Part shown: positions 18,522-28,882 of the stretch, one piece after another
How positions within the stretch are numbered: the stretch's first letter is position 1
How the letters are laid out: each line of letters opens with the position of its first letter
Assembly (NCBI RefSeq): GCF_001625695.1
Contig: NZ_AUXY01000071.1
Span: forward strand, 1-64,000
Length of the DNA: 64,000 bases
DNA from: Pseudoalteromonas luteoviolacea H33-S
Lineage (GTDB): Bacteria; Pseudomonadota; Gammaproteobacteria; Enterobacterales; Alteromonadaceae
Reading direction: 5' to 3'
Notes under the pieces: generated by a model
Databases searched by the model: none
What the model saw: only the letters and a program-made list of their open reading frames with translations
What the model was told of the DNA's origin: nothing
Program-made: the position numbers and the translations under genes

Positions 18522-20114
18522 TTAATCCTCGATACCTCTGAACTTTAAGAACTCAGTATAAGTGCCTTTAAAGTCTGTGACCTTGTTGTCTTTGATTTCA
18601 AGGATACGTGTTGCCAAAGAGTCAACGAATACACGGTCATGAGAAACGAAGAATAAAGTACCTTTGTACTGCTCAAGTGCGGTATTCAATGATTCAATCG
18701 ACTCCATATCCATGTGGTTAGTCGGCTCATCCATTAATAAAATATTTGGTTTATGCATCATAAGCTTACCAAGTAACATTCGGCCTTGCTCACCACCTGA
18801 CAGGACTTTAACCGATTTCTTGATGCTATCTTGAGAGAACAGCATACGACCTAAGAAGCTACGTAATACTTGCTCATCATCACCTTCTTGTCGCCATTGG
18901 CCCATCCACTCCATCAGATCCATGTCTTTTTCGAAATCTTCAGCATGATCTTGGGCGTAGTAACCAATATTACTGTTTTCAGACCACTTAAATGCACCAT
19001 CGCGAGGCTGTAATTGACCTGCTAATGTATTTAGCAAAGTTGTTTTACCAACGCCGTTTTCACCAATGATGGCGATTCTTTCACCGACTTCAAAAATGCC
19101 ACTAAAGCCACTGAATAAATCTTCTTCAAAGCCTTGAGATAGGTTTTCAATCTCAAGTGCGTTTCTAAATAGTTCTTTAGATTGTTCAAAACGAATAAAT
19201 GGGTTTTGACGGCTCGATGCCTTTACTTGCTCTAGCTGGATCTTATCAATTTGCTTAGCACGAGATGTTGCTTGTTTTGCTTTTGAGGCATTCGCAGAGA
19301 AACGTGCCACGAAAGTTTGTAATTCAGCAATTTGTGCTTTCTTCTTCGCGTTATCTGCCAGTAAGCGGTCTCTTGCTTGCGAGGCCGCAGTCATATACTC
19401 GTCATAGTTGCCAGGGTAAAGACGCAGCTCACCATAGTCTAAGTCAGCCATATGTGTACACACACTATTTAAAAAGTGTCTGTCGTGCGAGATGATGATC
19501 ATCGTGCAGTTACGCTCATTTAAGGTATGCTCAAGCCAGCGGATCGTGTCGATATCCAAGTTGTTGGTTGGTTCGTCTAGTAACATGATATGCGGGTCAG
19601 CAAATAGGACTTGTGCAAGTAGCACTCGAAGCTTCCAACCAGGGGCTACTTCGCTCATCAAACCAAAGTGCTGCTCAGTCGGGATACCCACGGCTAGGAG
19701 AAGTTCGCCGGCTTTCGACTCTGCCATATAGCCGTCCATTTCAGCGAATTTAACTTCAAGATCGGCTACAATCATGCCTTCTTCTTCACTCATTTCAGGG
19801 AGAGAGTAAATTCTGTCGCGCTCTTTTTTTACTTCCCACAGCTCTTTATAACCCATGATAACAGTGTCGATCACCGTGTATTCTTCATAGGCAAATTGGT
19901 CCTGATTAAGCTTGGCTACTCGTTCTTGTGGATCGTAACTTACATTACCGCCAGTTGGTTCTAACTCACCGCTAAGAATTTTCATGAAGGTTGATTTACC
20001 ACAGCCATTTGCACCGATCAGGCCGTAGCGATTACCTTCGCCAAATTTGACGGAGATATTTTCAAAAAGCGGCTTAGAGCCAAATTGTTGTGTGATATTC
20101 GCTGTAGAAATCAA
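18522..20114 (-). CDS. ybiT: ABC-F ATPase YbiT
   Basis: A soluble ABC-F protein with two ATPase domains, 530 residues, the same length as E. coli YbiT. Walker A motifs GANGCGKST near residue 36 and GENGVGKTT near 352, signature motifs with LSGGEQGR in the second half, Walker [10 protein letters not shown] and LLMDEPTNH, and the linker between domains. ABC-F proteins act on ribosomes, usually at the E site; YbiT's specific role is not settled. The start [20 protein letters not shown] aligns with the family. Transcribed alone, convergent with the serine hydrolase and divergent from the chemoreceptor. Confidence 0.95.
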   Translation of the reverse strand: MISTANITQQFGSKPLFENISVKFGEGNRYGLIGANGCGKSTFMKILSGELEPTGGNVSYDPQERVAKLNQDQFAYEEYTVIDTVIMGYKELWEVKKERDRIYSLPEMSEEEGMIVADLEVKFAEMDGYMAESKAGELLLAVGIPTEQHFGLMSEVAPGWKLRVLLAQVLFADPHIMLLDEPTNNLDIDTIRWLEHTLNERNCTMIIISHDRHFLNSVCTHMADLDYGELRLYPGNYDEYMTAASQARDRLLADNAKKKAQIAELQTFVARFSANASKAKQATSRAKQIDKIQLEQVKASSRQNPFIRFEQSKELFRNALEIENLSQGFEEDLFSGFSGIFEVGERIAIIGENGVGKTTLLNTLAGQLQPRDGAFKWSENSNIGYYAQDHAEDFEKDMDLMEWMGQWRQEGDDEQVLRSFLGRMLFSQDSIKKSVKVLSGGEQGRMLLGKLMMHKPNILLMDEPTNHMDMESIESLNTALEQYKGTLFFVSHDRVFVDSLATRILEIKDNKVTDFKGTYTEFLKFRGIED

Positions 20115-20328
20115 AATCTCATACCTTAAAAAGTTTAAATCGGCGCCACGTTACCCGCTGAAGGCTACAACTGCAAGTGCTGAACCATATAAATGTGTGA
20201 TTTCGACAATTCGATGCAGTGAAAACTATGGCATTGTTCATATTCGTTCAATTTTAGTGTCAAACTCGCCAATATGCAGATTGTTGACTATAAGTTTAAT
20301 TACGTAGACATAAAATGATCATTACAAT

Positions 20329-22332
20329 ATGCAATTAACCGTTTCGGCTCGTGTAATGAGTGGGTTTACGGCAGTTGTAGTTTTAGCTTGCATTATTTAC
20401 ATAGTAGCGCTGACAGGGAACATAACTATCGGTGGATCTGTTCAGAAGGTTTCTAAACAAAGCGTACCTACGCTGATCTCTGGCAATAATATGTTGCAGT
20501 CTGTTTTGTTATCCAGATTGTCTCTTACACAACTCGATCAAGCAACGTCGCTTGGTGCAGTAAACGCAATTCGTACTGAGTACGATACGCAAAGAAAAAT
20601 AAATGAAAGTGCGCTGAGTCAGCTATCTGAGCTGACCAAATCAGAACTTACATTAAGCACACCATTTGATAATTCAAGAAAGCTAAACGCACTCTTTTTT
20701 CAACAGGCAGATCAAGCATTTGGTAATGCAATCAGTGGAATTAAGTTAAAAGAGAAAACATCAGAATTGGCCAGCGAGTTTGCAGATATGGGTGATGAAA
20801 CACTTAGCCTAGCTTACGATCTGGATGGTATATCTGATGACCAAAGCATATCAGATACGGTAAATGCGCTTATAGAAAATGTTGAGTCGCTTGTTGATGA
20901 AGTAAATGCGGGGTTGGCCTCGAGTATCACGTTTGAAATCATGAATGTGACCAGTGTCGCCAAAGAGTCGATAGCGGAAATGGAAGGTCAGTTAGTAGCA
21001 TTGAAGCAATCACCTGATGTGGCCAATAGCCAGTCGCTGGCTGATATGGAGAGCAACTTTACACAGTTTAAAGAAGCGGTTGTGGGCTCAGATAACGCGC
21101 TCAAATCAAGGATAGAGACATTAAATGAGAAAAAACGTCTAAAAACGCTAATCGAAGAAGCCTCTATTACGGCGAACAAACTGCAAACACAGCTCAAGGA
21201 GCTCAATATGCGTATTGTTGGGTCAACGGAAGAGGCGCAACAAGCGGCTGAAGATGCGATTGCAGAAAGCCAACAAGTCACCACGGCACTGACGGTGGTC
21301 ACGATAGTATTGTCTGTGATGATTGCATATTTTGTTATTAACAGTGTGCGCAAGCCTTTACATTCAATTATTGATTCAATTAACCAAGCTGCACAAGGCG
21401 ATTTAACGGTGCAACTGACTGGCTTTAAACAAGACGAGTTTGGCCAACTTGCTACAAATATACAAAAGTTGATCACCACGCTTGCGTCAACCCTCAGAGA
21501 TGTCACCAGCAACACCCAGTTGCTGGCATCGACTGCCGAGCAGACCAACATCATAGCGGAGCAAAGTTGTAGTAGTGCAACGCAGCAGAGCGAGCAAATG
21601 AGCGCAATGAGCAGCTCTATCTCTGAGATGAAGGAGACAGTGAGCTCCGTTACCGACAGCATACATCGCACTTTGGAGCAAGTGCAGCAAGCGAGCTCTG
21701 AGGCAGCATCAGGGGAAAGCCTGCTCGTAACGAATGTGCAAAATATTAAAGGGCTAGAGTCATCCATTGAGACTTCAGCTAATGCTATTAATCAACTCAG
21801 TAATGAGCTTGAAAATATCAATACGGTCCTTGCTGTGATCAGGAGCATTGCAGAGCAAACTAACTTATTAGCATTAAATGCGGCCATAGAAGCAGCTAGG
21901 GCCGGAGAGCAGGGGCGTGGTTTTGCTGTTGTAGCAGATGAAGTAAGAACATTGGCGAGCCGCTCACAAGATGCTACCGAAGAAATTGAGAAAGCCATTG
22001 CGGGTTTGCAAGATGGCGCCAAGGGAGCTGTGGATACCATGTCTAACTCACAGCGTGAAACGCATACATGTGTGAGCGGTATCGAAGCTGTACAAGGCAC
22101 GCTAGGTTCGATAGTAAACAGTGTTGAAACTATCAAAGATATGAGCCAGCAGATAGCCGCGGCTTCTGAGCAACAGAGTCTAGCTGCGGTAAGTCAATTT
22201 GAAAATGTGCAGCATATGCATGACATCACCAATCTCAGTTCAAATCACGCACAAGAAAACAAACAGGCAAGTCAGCAACTGGCAGAAATGGCCGAAACAC
22301 TTAGGCTGATGATGAGCCAATTTAAAACTTAG
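20329..22332 (+). CDS. Methyl-accepting chemotaxis protein
   Basis: 667-residue membrane chemoreceptor. TM1 about residues 9-31, a long mainly helical periplasmic domain of about 280 residues with no recognisable PAS or Cache signature, TM2 about 318-340, a HAMP domain ([20 protein letters not shown]), then the MCP signalling domain with the invariant hairpin tip [20 protein letters not shown] near 508-527. The ligand cannot be told. No CheW/CheR-binding pentapeptide is seen at the C-terminus. A Cys-rich secreted protein gene begins right after it, with its ribosome site overlapping this gene's stop, so the two are likely one transcript. Confidence 0.94.
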   Translation: MQLTVSARVMSGFTAVVVLACIIYIVALTGNITIGGSVQKVSKQSVPTLISGNNMLQSVLLSRLSLTQLDQATSLGAVNAIRTEYDTQRKINESALSQLSELTKSELTLSTPFDNSRKLNALFFQQADQAFGNAISGIKLKEKTSELASEFADMGDETLSLAYDLDGISDDQSISDTVNALIENVESLVDEVNAGLASSITFEIMNVTSVAKESIAEMEGQLVALKQSPDVANSQSLADMESNFTQFKEAVVGSDNALKSRIETLNEKKRLKTLIEEASITANKLQTQLKELNMRIVGSTEEAQQAAEDAIAESQQVTTALTVVTIVLSVMIAYFVINSVRKPLHSIIDSINQAAQGDLTVQLTGFKQDEFGQLATNIQKLITTLASTLRDVTSNTQLLASTAEQTNIIAEQSCSSATQQSEQMSAMSSSISEMKETVSSVTDSIHRTLEQVQQASSEAASGESLLVTNVQNIKGLESSIETSANAINQLSNELENINTVLAVIRSIAEQTNLLALNAAIEAARAGEQGRGFAVVADEVRTLASRSQDATEEIEKAIAGLQDGAKGAVDTMSNSQRETHTCVSGIEAVQGTLGSIVNSVETIKDMSQQIAAASEQQSLAAVSQFENVQHMHDITNLSSNHAQENKQASQQLAEMAETLRLMMSQFKT

Positions 22333-22341
22333 GAGATGAAA

Positions 22342-22701
22342 ATGAAATTACTTTTAGCAATTGGGGCGGTATCACTGGTTTTAAGTGCCATGCCAGTAGA
22401 GGTAAAGGCCGGAACATGTGAAATTAAGTACCTCAGAACCGCATGTCCAGGTAAAGAAAAAATCAGTTATAAAAAATGTAAGGGCAAGCAGCGCTGCTCT
22501 AAATTTAAAGAAGCCGCCACAGCAGCAGAGTGTGGAGAAATGGCTTTAAAATCGTGCCGCAATAAGCGCTTAACTATTACTGAGTCTAAAGTGATAGCCG
22601 CATTATTTGACGGGCAGCAAATTAAAGCGAGTAATGGCAGTGAAGACTTTTGTACGGTATATGAAAAAGCGTCTGAAGAATTCAACAAGTGCGGTGGGTA
22701 A
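22342..22701 (+). CDS. Small Cys-rich secreted protein of unknown function
   Basis: 119 residues starting at ATG 22342 (MKLLLAIGAVSLVLSAMPVEVKA, a clear signal peptide); the AGGAG site ending at 22335 is correctly placed for this ATG rather than for ATG 22336. The mature part is lysine-rich and has eight cysteines, enough for four disulfides, with the first four in a short basic stretch. I do not recognise a family. It starts 9 nt after the chemoreceptor stop and shares its transcript, then meets a terminator. A periplasmic ligand-binding partner of the receptor is one possible reading, but it is inference only. Confidence 0.75.
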   Translation: MKLLLAIGAVSLVLSAMPVEVKAGTCEIKYLRTACPGKEKISYKKCKGKQRCSKFKEAATAAECGEMALKSCRNKRLTITESKVIAALFDGQQIKASNGSEDFCTVYEKASEEFNKCGG

Positions 22702-22730
22702 TATACTTTATCGCTTGAACCTTTTCTTTT

Positions 22731-22768
22731 AGGCATATAGCTAAGCTACATGCCTGAACTTTTTCTTT
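22731..22768 (+). terminator. Terminator after Cys-rich protein gene
   Basis: AGGCAT-A-TAGCT-A-AGCTA-C-ATGCCT forms an 11-bp stem with one A-C mismatch, followed by GAACTTTTTCTTT. It closes the receptor/Cys-rich protein unit. Confidence 0.75.
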
Positions 22769-23044
22769 ATGAAATAGGTGTTGTTTTCACTGTTGATAGC
22801 TGGTGGAATTTCTCCACTAACGTGCTTTTTAATCCTGCGTATGGGGTCAGCTCTTCTCTGACCAAGGTATTGCTAATTAAGCGTTGCTTCGGATTGTCTC
22901 AAAGTAAAAAATTAGCCATAATCACCTCAGTTTGATTTTTTATTTAAGAGCAACCAATTAGTTGATTTAGCGGCTAGAATAGGTGTTACAGCCAAACATG
23001 TTGTTAGAAGTTAGCTCATAAATAGTGTTAGATAAGGCCAGAAA
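22769..23044. other. Intergenic region upstream of yafJ
   Basis: About 275 nt with a short open frame (22750-22935) that has no ribosome site or family signature. It presumably holds the yafJ promoter; nothing else was recognised. Confidence 0.4.
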
Positions 23045-23809
23045 ATGTGTGAGCTATTGGGCATGTCAGCGAACGTGCCGACAGATATTTGTTTTAGTTT
23101 TTCCGGGCTATTGGAGCGCGGAGGGAATACAGGCCCTCATAAAGATGGGTGGGGGATCACCTTCTATGAAGGCAAAGGATGTAGAACGTTTAAAGATCCT
23201 GAGCCGAGTTGCCAGTCTGAAATTGCCAAGCTCGTTAAAGCGTATCCGATTAAGAGTGTGTCGGTGATAAGTCATATCAGGCAGGGAAATCGAGGTCGGA
23301 CGTGCTTGGAAAATACGCACCCTTTCACTCGAGAGTTGTGGGGCAGAGAGATCTCTTATGCGCATAATGGCCAGTTGTCGAATTATAAAGACCTGAAGCC
23401 TGAATATTATAAACCGGTCGGCAATACAGACAGTGAACTGGCGTTTTGTTGGATCTTAGATAAGATCCGAGAAAAGTACCCAAAAAAGCCATCCAATATG
23501 GCAACGGTATTTCGCTATGCGGCGAAATTAGCGGATCAGCTTAGAGAAAAAGGCGTGTTTAACATGCTGTTGACTGATGGTGTGTTTGTACTGGCATATT
23601 GCAGTAATAATTTGCATTGGATAACGCGCAGAGCACCGTTTGGCAAAGCGACCTTGATTGATGCTGACATGGTAGTGGACTTTCAAAAAGAAACGACGCC
23701 TAATGACATCGTTTCTGTGATAGCGACTCGTCCATTGACCAATGATGAGCAATGGACCAAGATGGAGCCGGGTGAATCGGTGCTATTTAAGCTTGGGGAA
23801 AAGTTGTAA
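23045..23809 (+). CDS. yafJ: Class II glutamine amidotransferase YafJ
   Basis: 254 residues, the length of E. coli YafJ. It begins MCELLGMSANVPTD: the N-terminal Cys2 after Met removal is the Ntn-type nucleophile. Further motifs are HKDGWGITFYE near 37, SHIRQGNRG near 80, NTHPFTRELWGREISYAHNGQL near 93-114, and NTDSELAFCWIL near 130. It is predicted to hydrolyse glutamine or a related amide, but the physiological acceptor is unknown. A bidirectional terminator separates it from the DUF3108 gene. Confidence 0.93.
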   Translation: MCELLGMSANVPTDICFSFSGLLERGGNTGPHKDGWGITFYEGKGCRTFKDPEPSCQSEIAKLVKAYPIKSVSVISHIRQGNRGRTCLENTHPFTRELWGREISYAHNGQLSNYKDLKPEYYKPVGNTDSELAFCWILDKIREKYPKKPSNMATVFRYAAKLADQLREKGVFNMLLTDGVFVLAYCSNNLHWITRRAPFGKATLIDADMVVDFQKETTPNDIVSVIATRPLTNDEQWTKMEPGESVLFKLGEKL

Positions 23810-23845
23810 AACAGGTGCTTATGCACCTGTTTTTATTTATTTTTT
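23808..23845. terminator. Bidirectional terminator yafJ / DUF3108
   Basis: AAACAGGTGC-TTAT-GCACCTGTTT, perfect 10-bp stem with A-rich left and T-rich right flanks, so it can serve both convergent genes. Confidence 0.92.
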
Positions 23846-24598
23846 GACTGTTTGGGCAGTCATTTGAATTTGAAACTGCTCAACACCATCTTTTCCTTTC
23901 AGCATTTGCACCAGCATGTAATCATATTCTGGTGCAAACCAAGCAAGTGCATGGCGTTTATTATTATCGTACAGGCGTTTGACTTTGACTGTTTTGACAT
24001 TACCAATTGGTAAGGTGATAGTTTCTTCCCCAACGACTTTAAAATTGTACATGCGGACATTTCCGTTTTTGTCGATGATCGGATAACTAAATTGTGTTTT
24101 TCCTTGCTTGAGCTCATTTCGAAGCTGGTTTTGGTAAGAAAGTACATCTTGTCGGGATTCATCCCAATCAACTTTTAACGGATATTCTTGTGCTTTGGAA
24201 AATAACTGTTTGTTTTCTCTATCGAACTTAATCTTAAAGCTTTTATCTGGTCTTGTGCCTTCTCGGCTTAAGCTATAGTGCAGTGGTTTTGTTTGCCCAC
24301 CTTCAAATTTGAACAGGCTTTGTTCAGTACGTTTTTCTGTGAAGATCATCCACTTCACATCAGTCTCATAGCTCAGTGCGTAAGTATTCTCTGCAACTTG
24401 TAGAAACTCTCTGGTTGCAGTGCCATGAATTTTCCCTTTTCTAAGTACATTGTACTCGGCTGTGTATTCGGTGAGCGTAGAAGCATGAAGGGAAGAAGAG
24501 AAAACAGCGCTTAAGCCAAAGAGCAAAGCGCTGTGGATTTTAATTTTAGCTGTAATCGACGCCTTGCGTTGGAAGGGGTTGTTTATCAAAAACTGCAT
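23837..24598 (-). CDS. DUF3108 domain protein, exported
   Basis: 253 residues. A hydrophobic segment HSALLFGLSAVFSSSLHAS near residues 22-40 is a signal peptide with an unusually long charged leader if the start at 24598 is right. The DUF3108 domain (periplasmic beta-rich protein of unknown function) spans the remainder, with YEVLRKGK-like pattern YNVLRKGKIHG near 50 and VKTVKVKRLYDNNKRH near 200. The start lies within purN: the overlap with purN is 53 nt, and no better standard start exists before the signal segment. Co-transcribed with purMN, an arrangement seen in related marine gammaproteobacteria. Confidence 0.85.
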   Translation of the reverse strand: MQFLINNPFQRKASITAKIKIHSALLFGLSAVFSSSLHASTLTEYTAEYNVLRKGKIHGTATREFLQVAENTYALSYETDVKWMIFTEKRTEQSLFKFEGGQTKPLHYSLSREGTRPDKSFKIKFDRENKQLFSKAQEYPLKVDWDESRQDVLSYQNQLRNELKQGKTQFSYPIIDKNGNVRMYNFKVVGEETITLPIGNVKTVKVKRLYDNNKRHALAWFAPEYDYMLVQMLKGKDGVEQFQIQMTAQTVKK

Positions 24599-25190
24599 AG
24601 TCTGCTTCCATTGTTAGTCTGTGTTCACTGAACCACTTGACCACCAAAGGATAAATGACATGTTCTTGTTCATGTACCCGCTTCGCTAGTGTCTCTGCTG
24701 TGTCCTCTGGCAAAATAGCAACTTTTGCTTGGACAATCACAGGACCACCGTCTAGTTCTTCTGTTACGAAGTGAACACTAGCGCCATGGTACGCATCATT
24801 TGCGTCAATTGCTCTTTGGTGGGTGTTCAGCCCTTGATACTTAGGCAACAAAGATGGGTGAATGTTCAACATTTTCCCTTTAAATTTTTGCACTAAGTCA
24901 GGAGTTAGAATACGCATAAATCCAGCCAATACAACTAAATCTGGATTACAAGAGTCAATTAATTTTGCTAGTTGCTCGTCATAAGCCTCTCGACTATCAA
25001 AGTCTTTGTGACTTAAAACATGTGTATTGATCCCTGCTTGCTCAGCTCGAACAAGACCAAAAGCGTCCGCTTTATTGCTGATGACATTGACGATTTCGCC
25101 ATTGATATCACCCGATTGGCAATGGTCAATAATTGCTTGTAAATTAGAGCCACTGCCAGAGATCAAAACAACGATCCGAGAGGGTGCCAT
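24546..25190 (-). CDS. purN: Phosphoribosylglycinamide formyltransferase PurN
   Basis: Transfers a formyl group from 10-formyl-THF to GAR, step three of purine synthesis. 214 residues. Family marks: VVLISGSGSNLQAII at the N-terminus, the catalytic Asn/His/Asp set in LAGFMRILTP, NIHPSLLPKYQGLNTHQRAI and GASVHFVTEELDGGPVI. Its ATG overlaps the purM stop by one base (TAATG), so translation is coupled. Confidence 0.97.
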   Translation of the reverse strand: MAPSRIVVLISGSGSNLQAIIDHCQSGDINGEIVNVISNKADAFGLVRAEQAGINTHVLSHKDFDSREAYDEQLAKLIDSCNPDLVVLAGFMRILTPDLVQKFKGKMLNIHPSLLPKYQGLNTHQRAIDANDAYHGASVHFVTEELDGGPVIVQAKVAILPEDTAETLAKRVHEQEHVIYPLVVKWFSEHRLTMEADYAVFDKQPLPTQGVDYS

Positions 25191-26242
25191 TACTGGGCAC
25201 CGCCTAAGATTTCAACCTGCTCTTCACCTTCAACAGCATCCTGGATTTCACCAATGTGCCAAGCGTTTTCGCCTTGCGCCGTTAGAATTTCTAAGCTTTG
25301 TGCTAGCTTATCAGCAGGAACTACTAGGATCATACCTACACCACAGTTGAATGTGCGGTACATTTCATGTGTGCTGATGTTACCGTTTTCTTGAAGCCAA
25401 TTGAAAATAGCAGGCCATTCCCAGCTATCACCTTTTACAACCGCTTTTGCAGATTCAGGTAGTACGCGAGGGATATTTTCCCAGAAGCCGCCGCCAGTAA
25501 TATGTGATAGCGCGTGCACGTCTACGTCTTTTAGCAATTCAAGAATTGGCTTAACGTAAATGCGAGTAGGCTCAAGTAAATGTTCGCCTAGGGGTTTACC
25601 CGCATATTCTTCGTTTGTATCAGCGCCAGACACTTCTAACACTTTACGAATTAAAGAGTAGCCGTTTGAATGAGGTCCGCTTGAAGCAAGTGCGATAAGT
25701 TGGTCGCCTGCTTTTACTTTAGTACCATCGATGATCTTTGACTTTTCTACAACACCTGTACAAAAACCAGCCATGTCATAATCATCGCCTTCGTACATGC
25801 CTGGCATTTCTGCCGTCTCGCCGCCGATTAGGGCACAGCCAGACAGCTCACAACCTTTACCAATACCGCTTACTACATCAGCAGCTGTATCAACATCTAG
25901 CTTGCCAGTTGCGTAATAGTCTAGGAAGAAAAGCGGCTCTGCGCCTTGTACGATTAAGTCGTTTACACACATTGCAACAAGGTCGATACCTACCGTGTCG
26001 TGTTTTTTAAGGTCAATGGCTAAACGAAGCTTTGTGCCCACACCGTCAGTACCAGCAACCAAGACAGGCTCTTTATAACCAGTTGGAAGTTCGCATAGTG
26101 CACCAAAACCACCGATGCCGCCCATTACTTCTGGACGACGTGTTTTTTTCACTACGCCTTTAATGCGCTCTACTAATGCGTTACCCGCATCAATATCAAC
26201 GCCTGCGTCTTTGTAGCTCAGAGACTGTTTTTGTTCGCTCAC
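25190..26242 (-). CDS. purM: Phosphoribosylformylglycinamidine cyclo-ligase PurM
   Basis: ATP-dependent AIR synthetase, step five of purine synthesis. 350 residues, close to E. coli PurM (345). It starts [20 protein letters not shown]; conserved blocks are [25 protein letters not shown] near 65, [11 protein letters not shown] near 145 and [12 protein letters not shown] near 190. First gene of purM-purN-DUF3108. A PurR-type operator was looked for upstream but no convincing one was found. Confidence 0.97.
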   Translation of the reverse strand: MSEQKQSLSYKDAGVDIDAGNALVERIKGVVKKTRRPEVMGGIGGFGALCELPTGYKEPVLVAGTDGVGTKLRLAIDLKKHDTVGIDLVAMCVNDLIVQGAEPLFFLDYYATGKLDVDTAADVVSGIGKGCELSGCALIGGETAEMPGMYEGDDYDMAGFCTGVVEKSKIIDGTKVKAGDQLIALASSGPHSNGYSLIRKVLEVSGADTNEEYAGKPLGEHLLEPTRIYVKPILELLKDVDVHALSHITGGGFWENIPRVLPESAKAVVKGDSWEWPAIFNWLQENGNISTHEMYRTFNCGVGMILVVPADKLAQSLEILTAQGENAWHIGEIQDAVEGEEQVEILGGAQ

Positions 26243-26590
26243 AGGTTTTCCTCAAAATAACAGTATAGATTTGCTTAGAAACGCGCGTATTTTACAACAA
26301 TTGCGCGCAAGCGGCTAGTTGAATTAAGTCGCCAAAACAAAGGTCATAAGATTACTTATTTTTGGTCGCTTAAAAAATATAGGTTAACTTTAATTTTCAA
26401 TATGTTAAGCGGTTACTATGTTGCGTTAGATCAAAGCCCCATTTATGCATGCGCATAGTATTTTAGATACGGCATGACGCAATATGAAATGAATTGGCCT
26501 GCAAGCGGATAATAAATAATGCGGGGACCCAAGTTAGTCAAGGGAATAGCATGACGTCTTTTGATAGATAGCACTAAGCGAGGGCTAAAC
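26243..26590. other. Divergent purM / YdcH-like intergenic region
   Basis: 348 nt containing the purM promoter on the minus strand and that of the small gene on the plus strand. A CG-rich patch with ACGCGCGT and TTGCGCGCAAG lies at about 26280-26312. No operator could be assigned and no gene is hidden here. Confidence 0.45.
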
Positions 26591-26833
26591 ATGTGTGTGA
26601 AAAGTTGCAGCTTGATAAAAGAGTTACCCGAGTTTAAAGCTAAAATTATTGAACGAAAGGTAACAGATGCTGATTTTGCGAGACTCTTAGCTGATTATTA
26701 TGCACTTGAGCAACAAATTGAGATGTGTGAAAAAAGCCAGATAGCTCAAGATGAAGTAGCATTAAAAGAGTTGAGAGTTCGATGCTTAACTCTCAAAGAC
26801 AGGCTGTATATGTGCCTTAAACATAGTGAGTGA
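26591..26833 (+). CDS. YdcH / DUF465-like small protein
   Basis: 80 residues from ATG 26591 (MCVKSCSLIKELPEF), with GCGAGGG as ribosome site. The pattern of a short helix-rich protein with FPE-like start (LPEFKAKI), DADFARLLADYYALEQQIE and a second helix ending LKDRLYMCL is that of DUF465 (E. coli YdcH), a helical hairpin of unknown role. It lies 86 nt upstream of the GGDEF-EAL gene. Confidence 0.7.
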   Translation: MCVKSCSLIKELPEFKAKIIERKVTDADFARLLADYYALEQQIEMCEKSQIAQDEVALKELRVRCLTLKDRLYMCLKHSE

Positions 26834-26919
26834 ATTCTGTGTTAAATCAGCGCAGTTTGCCACGCAGAGTATGAATACTGAACTATAATAACGACAGGTT
26901 TTGTTGATAGGCAGCTTTT

Positions 26920-28524
26920 TTGGAAACCTTGAGTCTTTGCTTAATACTGATGGGACTGATTTTTTTGTTGTTATCAATCAAACCCGCAGTAGAAATATGT
27001 GGTATTGCACAATCTAAAGGGTGGTGGTTACTTCTGTCTTTGATTTGCATATTCACTTTTGGCTATGCAAGTTTTGCGGCATATGTTTATTTGAATGTCG
27101 ATCGTTCACAGGTAGTTTTGGCGCTATCTATGATACTCGCATTAGGCGGTTTGTTTGTCATCGTGGTTGTTCACTTAGGCAAGAGCAGTTTAGTACGCCT
27201 ACAGGCCTCTTTAGATTTAGAAAAATACAATGCGCAGCATGACCATCTTACTAAGCTTCAAAATCGCCCTCAATGTTTTGCGTGTATTGAGCAAAGAAAG
27301 CAGCAAAAAATCGATTTCGCAGTGGTGATATTCGACCTATACAACTTAAAGCAGATCAATGATGCGATGGGGCATTTTTTTGGCGATCAATTACTCGTTG
27401 GCTTCTCAGAGGCGATTTCAAATAGTCTTTTACCCGGTAGTGAGCTTTTTAGAATTGGGGGAGATGAGTTTGCTGTTGTGAGTGAGGCGAGAAATGAGGC
27501 GGCGCTATTTGCTCAAAATAATGCGATTTTAAGTGCATTGCACAATGGATTAGTGGTTGAACAAACGGCAGTAGATGTCATTTACAGTTCAGGCGCAATA
27601 TTAAGCATACCCCGCGAAGATATTTCAGCTCCAGAGTTGCTCAAGCGTGCAGATATTGCCATGTACGCGGCCAAAAGAAGTAAGCAAAGTTTAGTGTTAT
27701 TTGATAAAGCCTTACATCAAGGGGTTGTCTCTGAATTTCATATGCTAAATGACTTTAAGGGGGCATTAGCTCGTGGTGATTTAATGGTGTTTTATCAACC
27801 CATTGTGGATACCCAAACGTCTAAAGTACATGGCGTAGAAGCCTTAGTTAGGTGGCCATCAGAGGACGGTAATTTCATCATGCCCGAGCGATTCATACCG
27901 ATCGCTGAAAAGAATAATATGATCAAGTATTTGAGTGCTTATGTGATCAATACTGTATTCAGTGATTTGGGTATGTTATTGAAGCTCAATCAACAACTCA
28001 CAGTGCATATCAATCTTTCTTGCCAAGATTTATTGGGGAAAAACTTAATTAATGTTTTGAATAGCCAGATAAGCAGTAAAAATGTTGACCCCAGTCGCAT
28101 TATTTTTGAGCTTACAGAAAGCATGGTAATGACAGACGTAGAGCAGACAAAAGCCTTGATAGAGCAGCTCATTGAAATGGGGTTTGCAGTGAGCATTGAC
28201 GATTTTGGTACTGGTTTTTCTTCATTTTCTATTCTTAAAGAGCTGCCTATTTCGCAAATCAAAATTGATAAATCCTTTGTCACACAGTGCTTATCTCAAG
28301 ATAAAGACAGAGCCATCATTGAGACCACATTATTTCTTGCCAAGCGGCTAGGTTGCTCCGTCGTTGCTGAAGGCGTAGAGAATGATGAGACAACACATTA
28401 CTTAGCCAAGCAAGGGTGCAAATATATACAAGGCTACAACATCAGCGAGCCGCTATCATTGGGCGAAATCAAACGATGGATATCAAGTAATGGCCTAGTA
28501 CACACTGCGTTAAGGAAGTATTAA
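26920..28524 (+). CDS. Membrane GGDEF-EAL cyclic-di-GMP protein
   Basis: 534 residues. Three hydrophobic segments at about residues 4-20, 36-58 and 64-88 anchor it; the sensory part is minimal. The diguanylate cyclase domain (about 105-260) has an intact GGDEF (IGGDEFAVV near 180). The EAL domain (about 275-525) has EALVRW near 306, DDFGTGFSSF near 427 and AEGVEN near 483, so both catalytic centres look intact. Net activity cannot be predicted. The start is uncertain: TTG 26920 gives the full first membrane segment, while ATG 26950 would trim it. Confidence 0.9.
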   Translation: METLSLCLILMGLIFLLLSIKPAVEICGIAQSKGWWLLLSLICIFTFGYASFAAYVYLNVDRSQVVLALSMILALGGLFVIVVVHLGKSSLVRLQASLDLEKYNAQHDHLTKLQNRPQCFACIEQRKQQKIDFAVVIFDLYNLKQINDAMGHFFGDQLLVGFSEAISNSLLPGSELFRIGGDEFAVVSEARNEAALFAQNNAILSALHNGLVVEQTAVDVIYSSGAILSIPREDISAPELLKRADIAMYAAKRSKQSLVLFDKALHQGVVSEFHMLNDFKGALARGDLMVFYQPIVDTQTSKVHGVEALVRWPSEDGNFIMPERFIPIAEKNNMIKYLSAYVINTVFSDLGMLLKLNQQLTVHINLSCQDLLGKNLINVLNSQISSKNVDPSRIIFELTESMVMTDVEQTKALIEQLIEMGFAVSIDDFGTGFSSFSILKELPISQIKIDKSFVTQCLSQDKDRAIIETTLFLAKRLGCSVVAEGVENDETTHYLAKQGCKYIQGYNISEPLSLGEIKRWISSNGLVHTALRKY

Positions 28525-28544
28525 GGCTTCAATCTATATAGTCA

Positions 28545-28597
28545 CGCGCCTTTTACTTTGCGAGGGGCAAAAAGCAAAGATAATTGTCAGAGGCGCG
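28545..28597 (+). other. Nested stem-loop downstream of GGDEF-EAL gene
   Basis: CGCGCCT (28545-28551) pairs with AGGCGCG (28591-28597), and inside it CTTTGC (28556-28561) pairs with GCAAAG (28574-28579), giving a two-level hairpin 20 nt after the stop. There is no T-run after it. It may be a 3' end structure or part of a small RNA; the rest of the 358-nt gap to 28882 holds no gene. Confidence 0.4.
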
Positions 28598-28882
28598 TCC
28601 ATTCAGACCTCCAATGAGTTGAATCAATCAAAAAGACATAAACGGTAAGGTTGCGGAAAGCTACGTATGCGAATCTGAATACGATTTAAGAGTTGTCCGG
28701 TCCATTCTATTTGGGAGAATGTATCATTCTGTAAAATCCCATACAATTTTTGACAACTTTTGCGATCATTAAACCGTAATATATGGCTTCGTTTATTCAA
28801 GTCTGTAGGCGGTGGTTGAATAATTAAACATGCTTTCACATTTGAGCCGTGTGGAGCGACAACATTTTTAGAGGAATATAAA

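Noticed and set aside
20988..21767. 259-codon minus-strand frame, and another at 21792-22136
   Set aside because: Both lie opposite the chemoreceptor coding sequence, have no family features and are low-complexity antisense frames.
22750..22935. 61-codon plus frame after the Cys-rich gene
   Set aside because: Begins inside a terminator hairpin, has no ribosome site and matches no family.
26243..26340. PurR operator before purM
   Set aside because: The CG-rich patches do not match the ACGCAAACGTTTGCGT pattern well enough.
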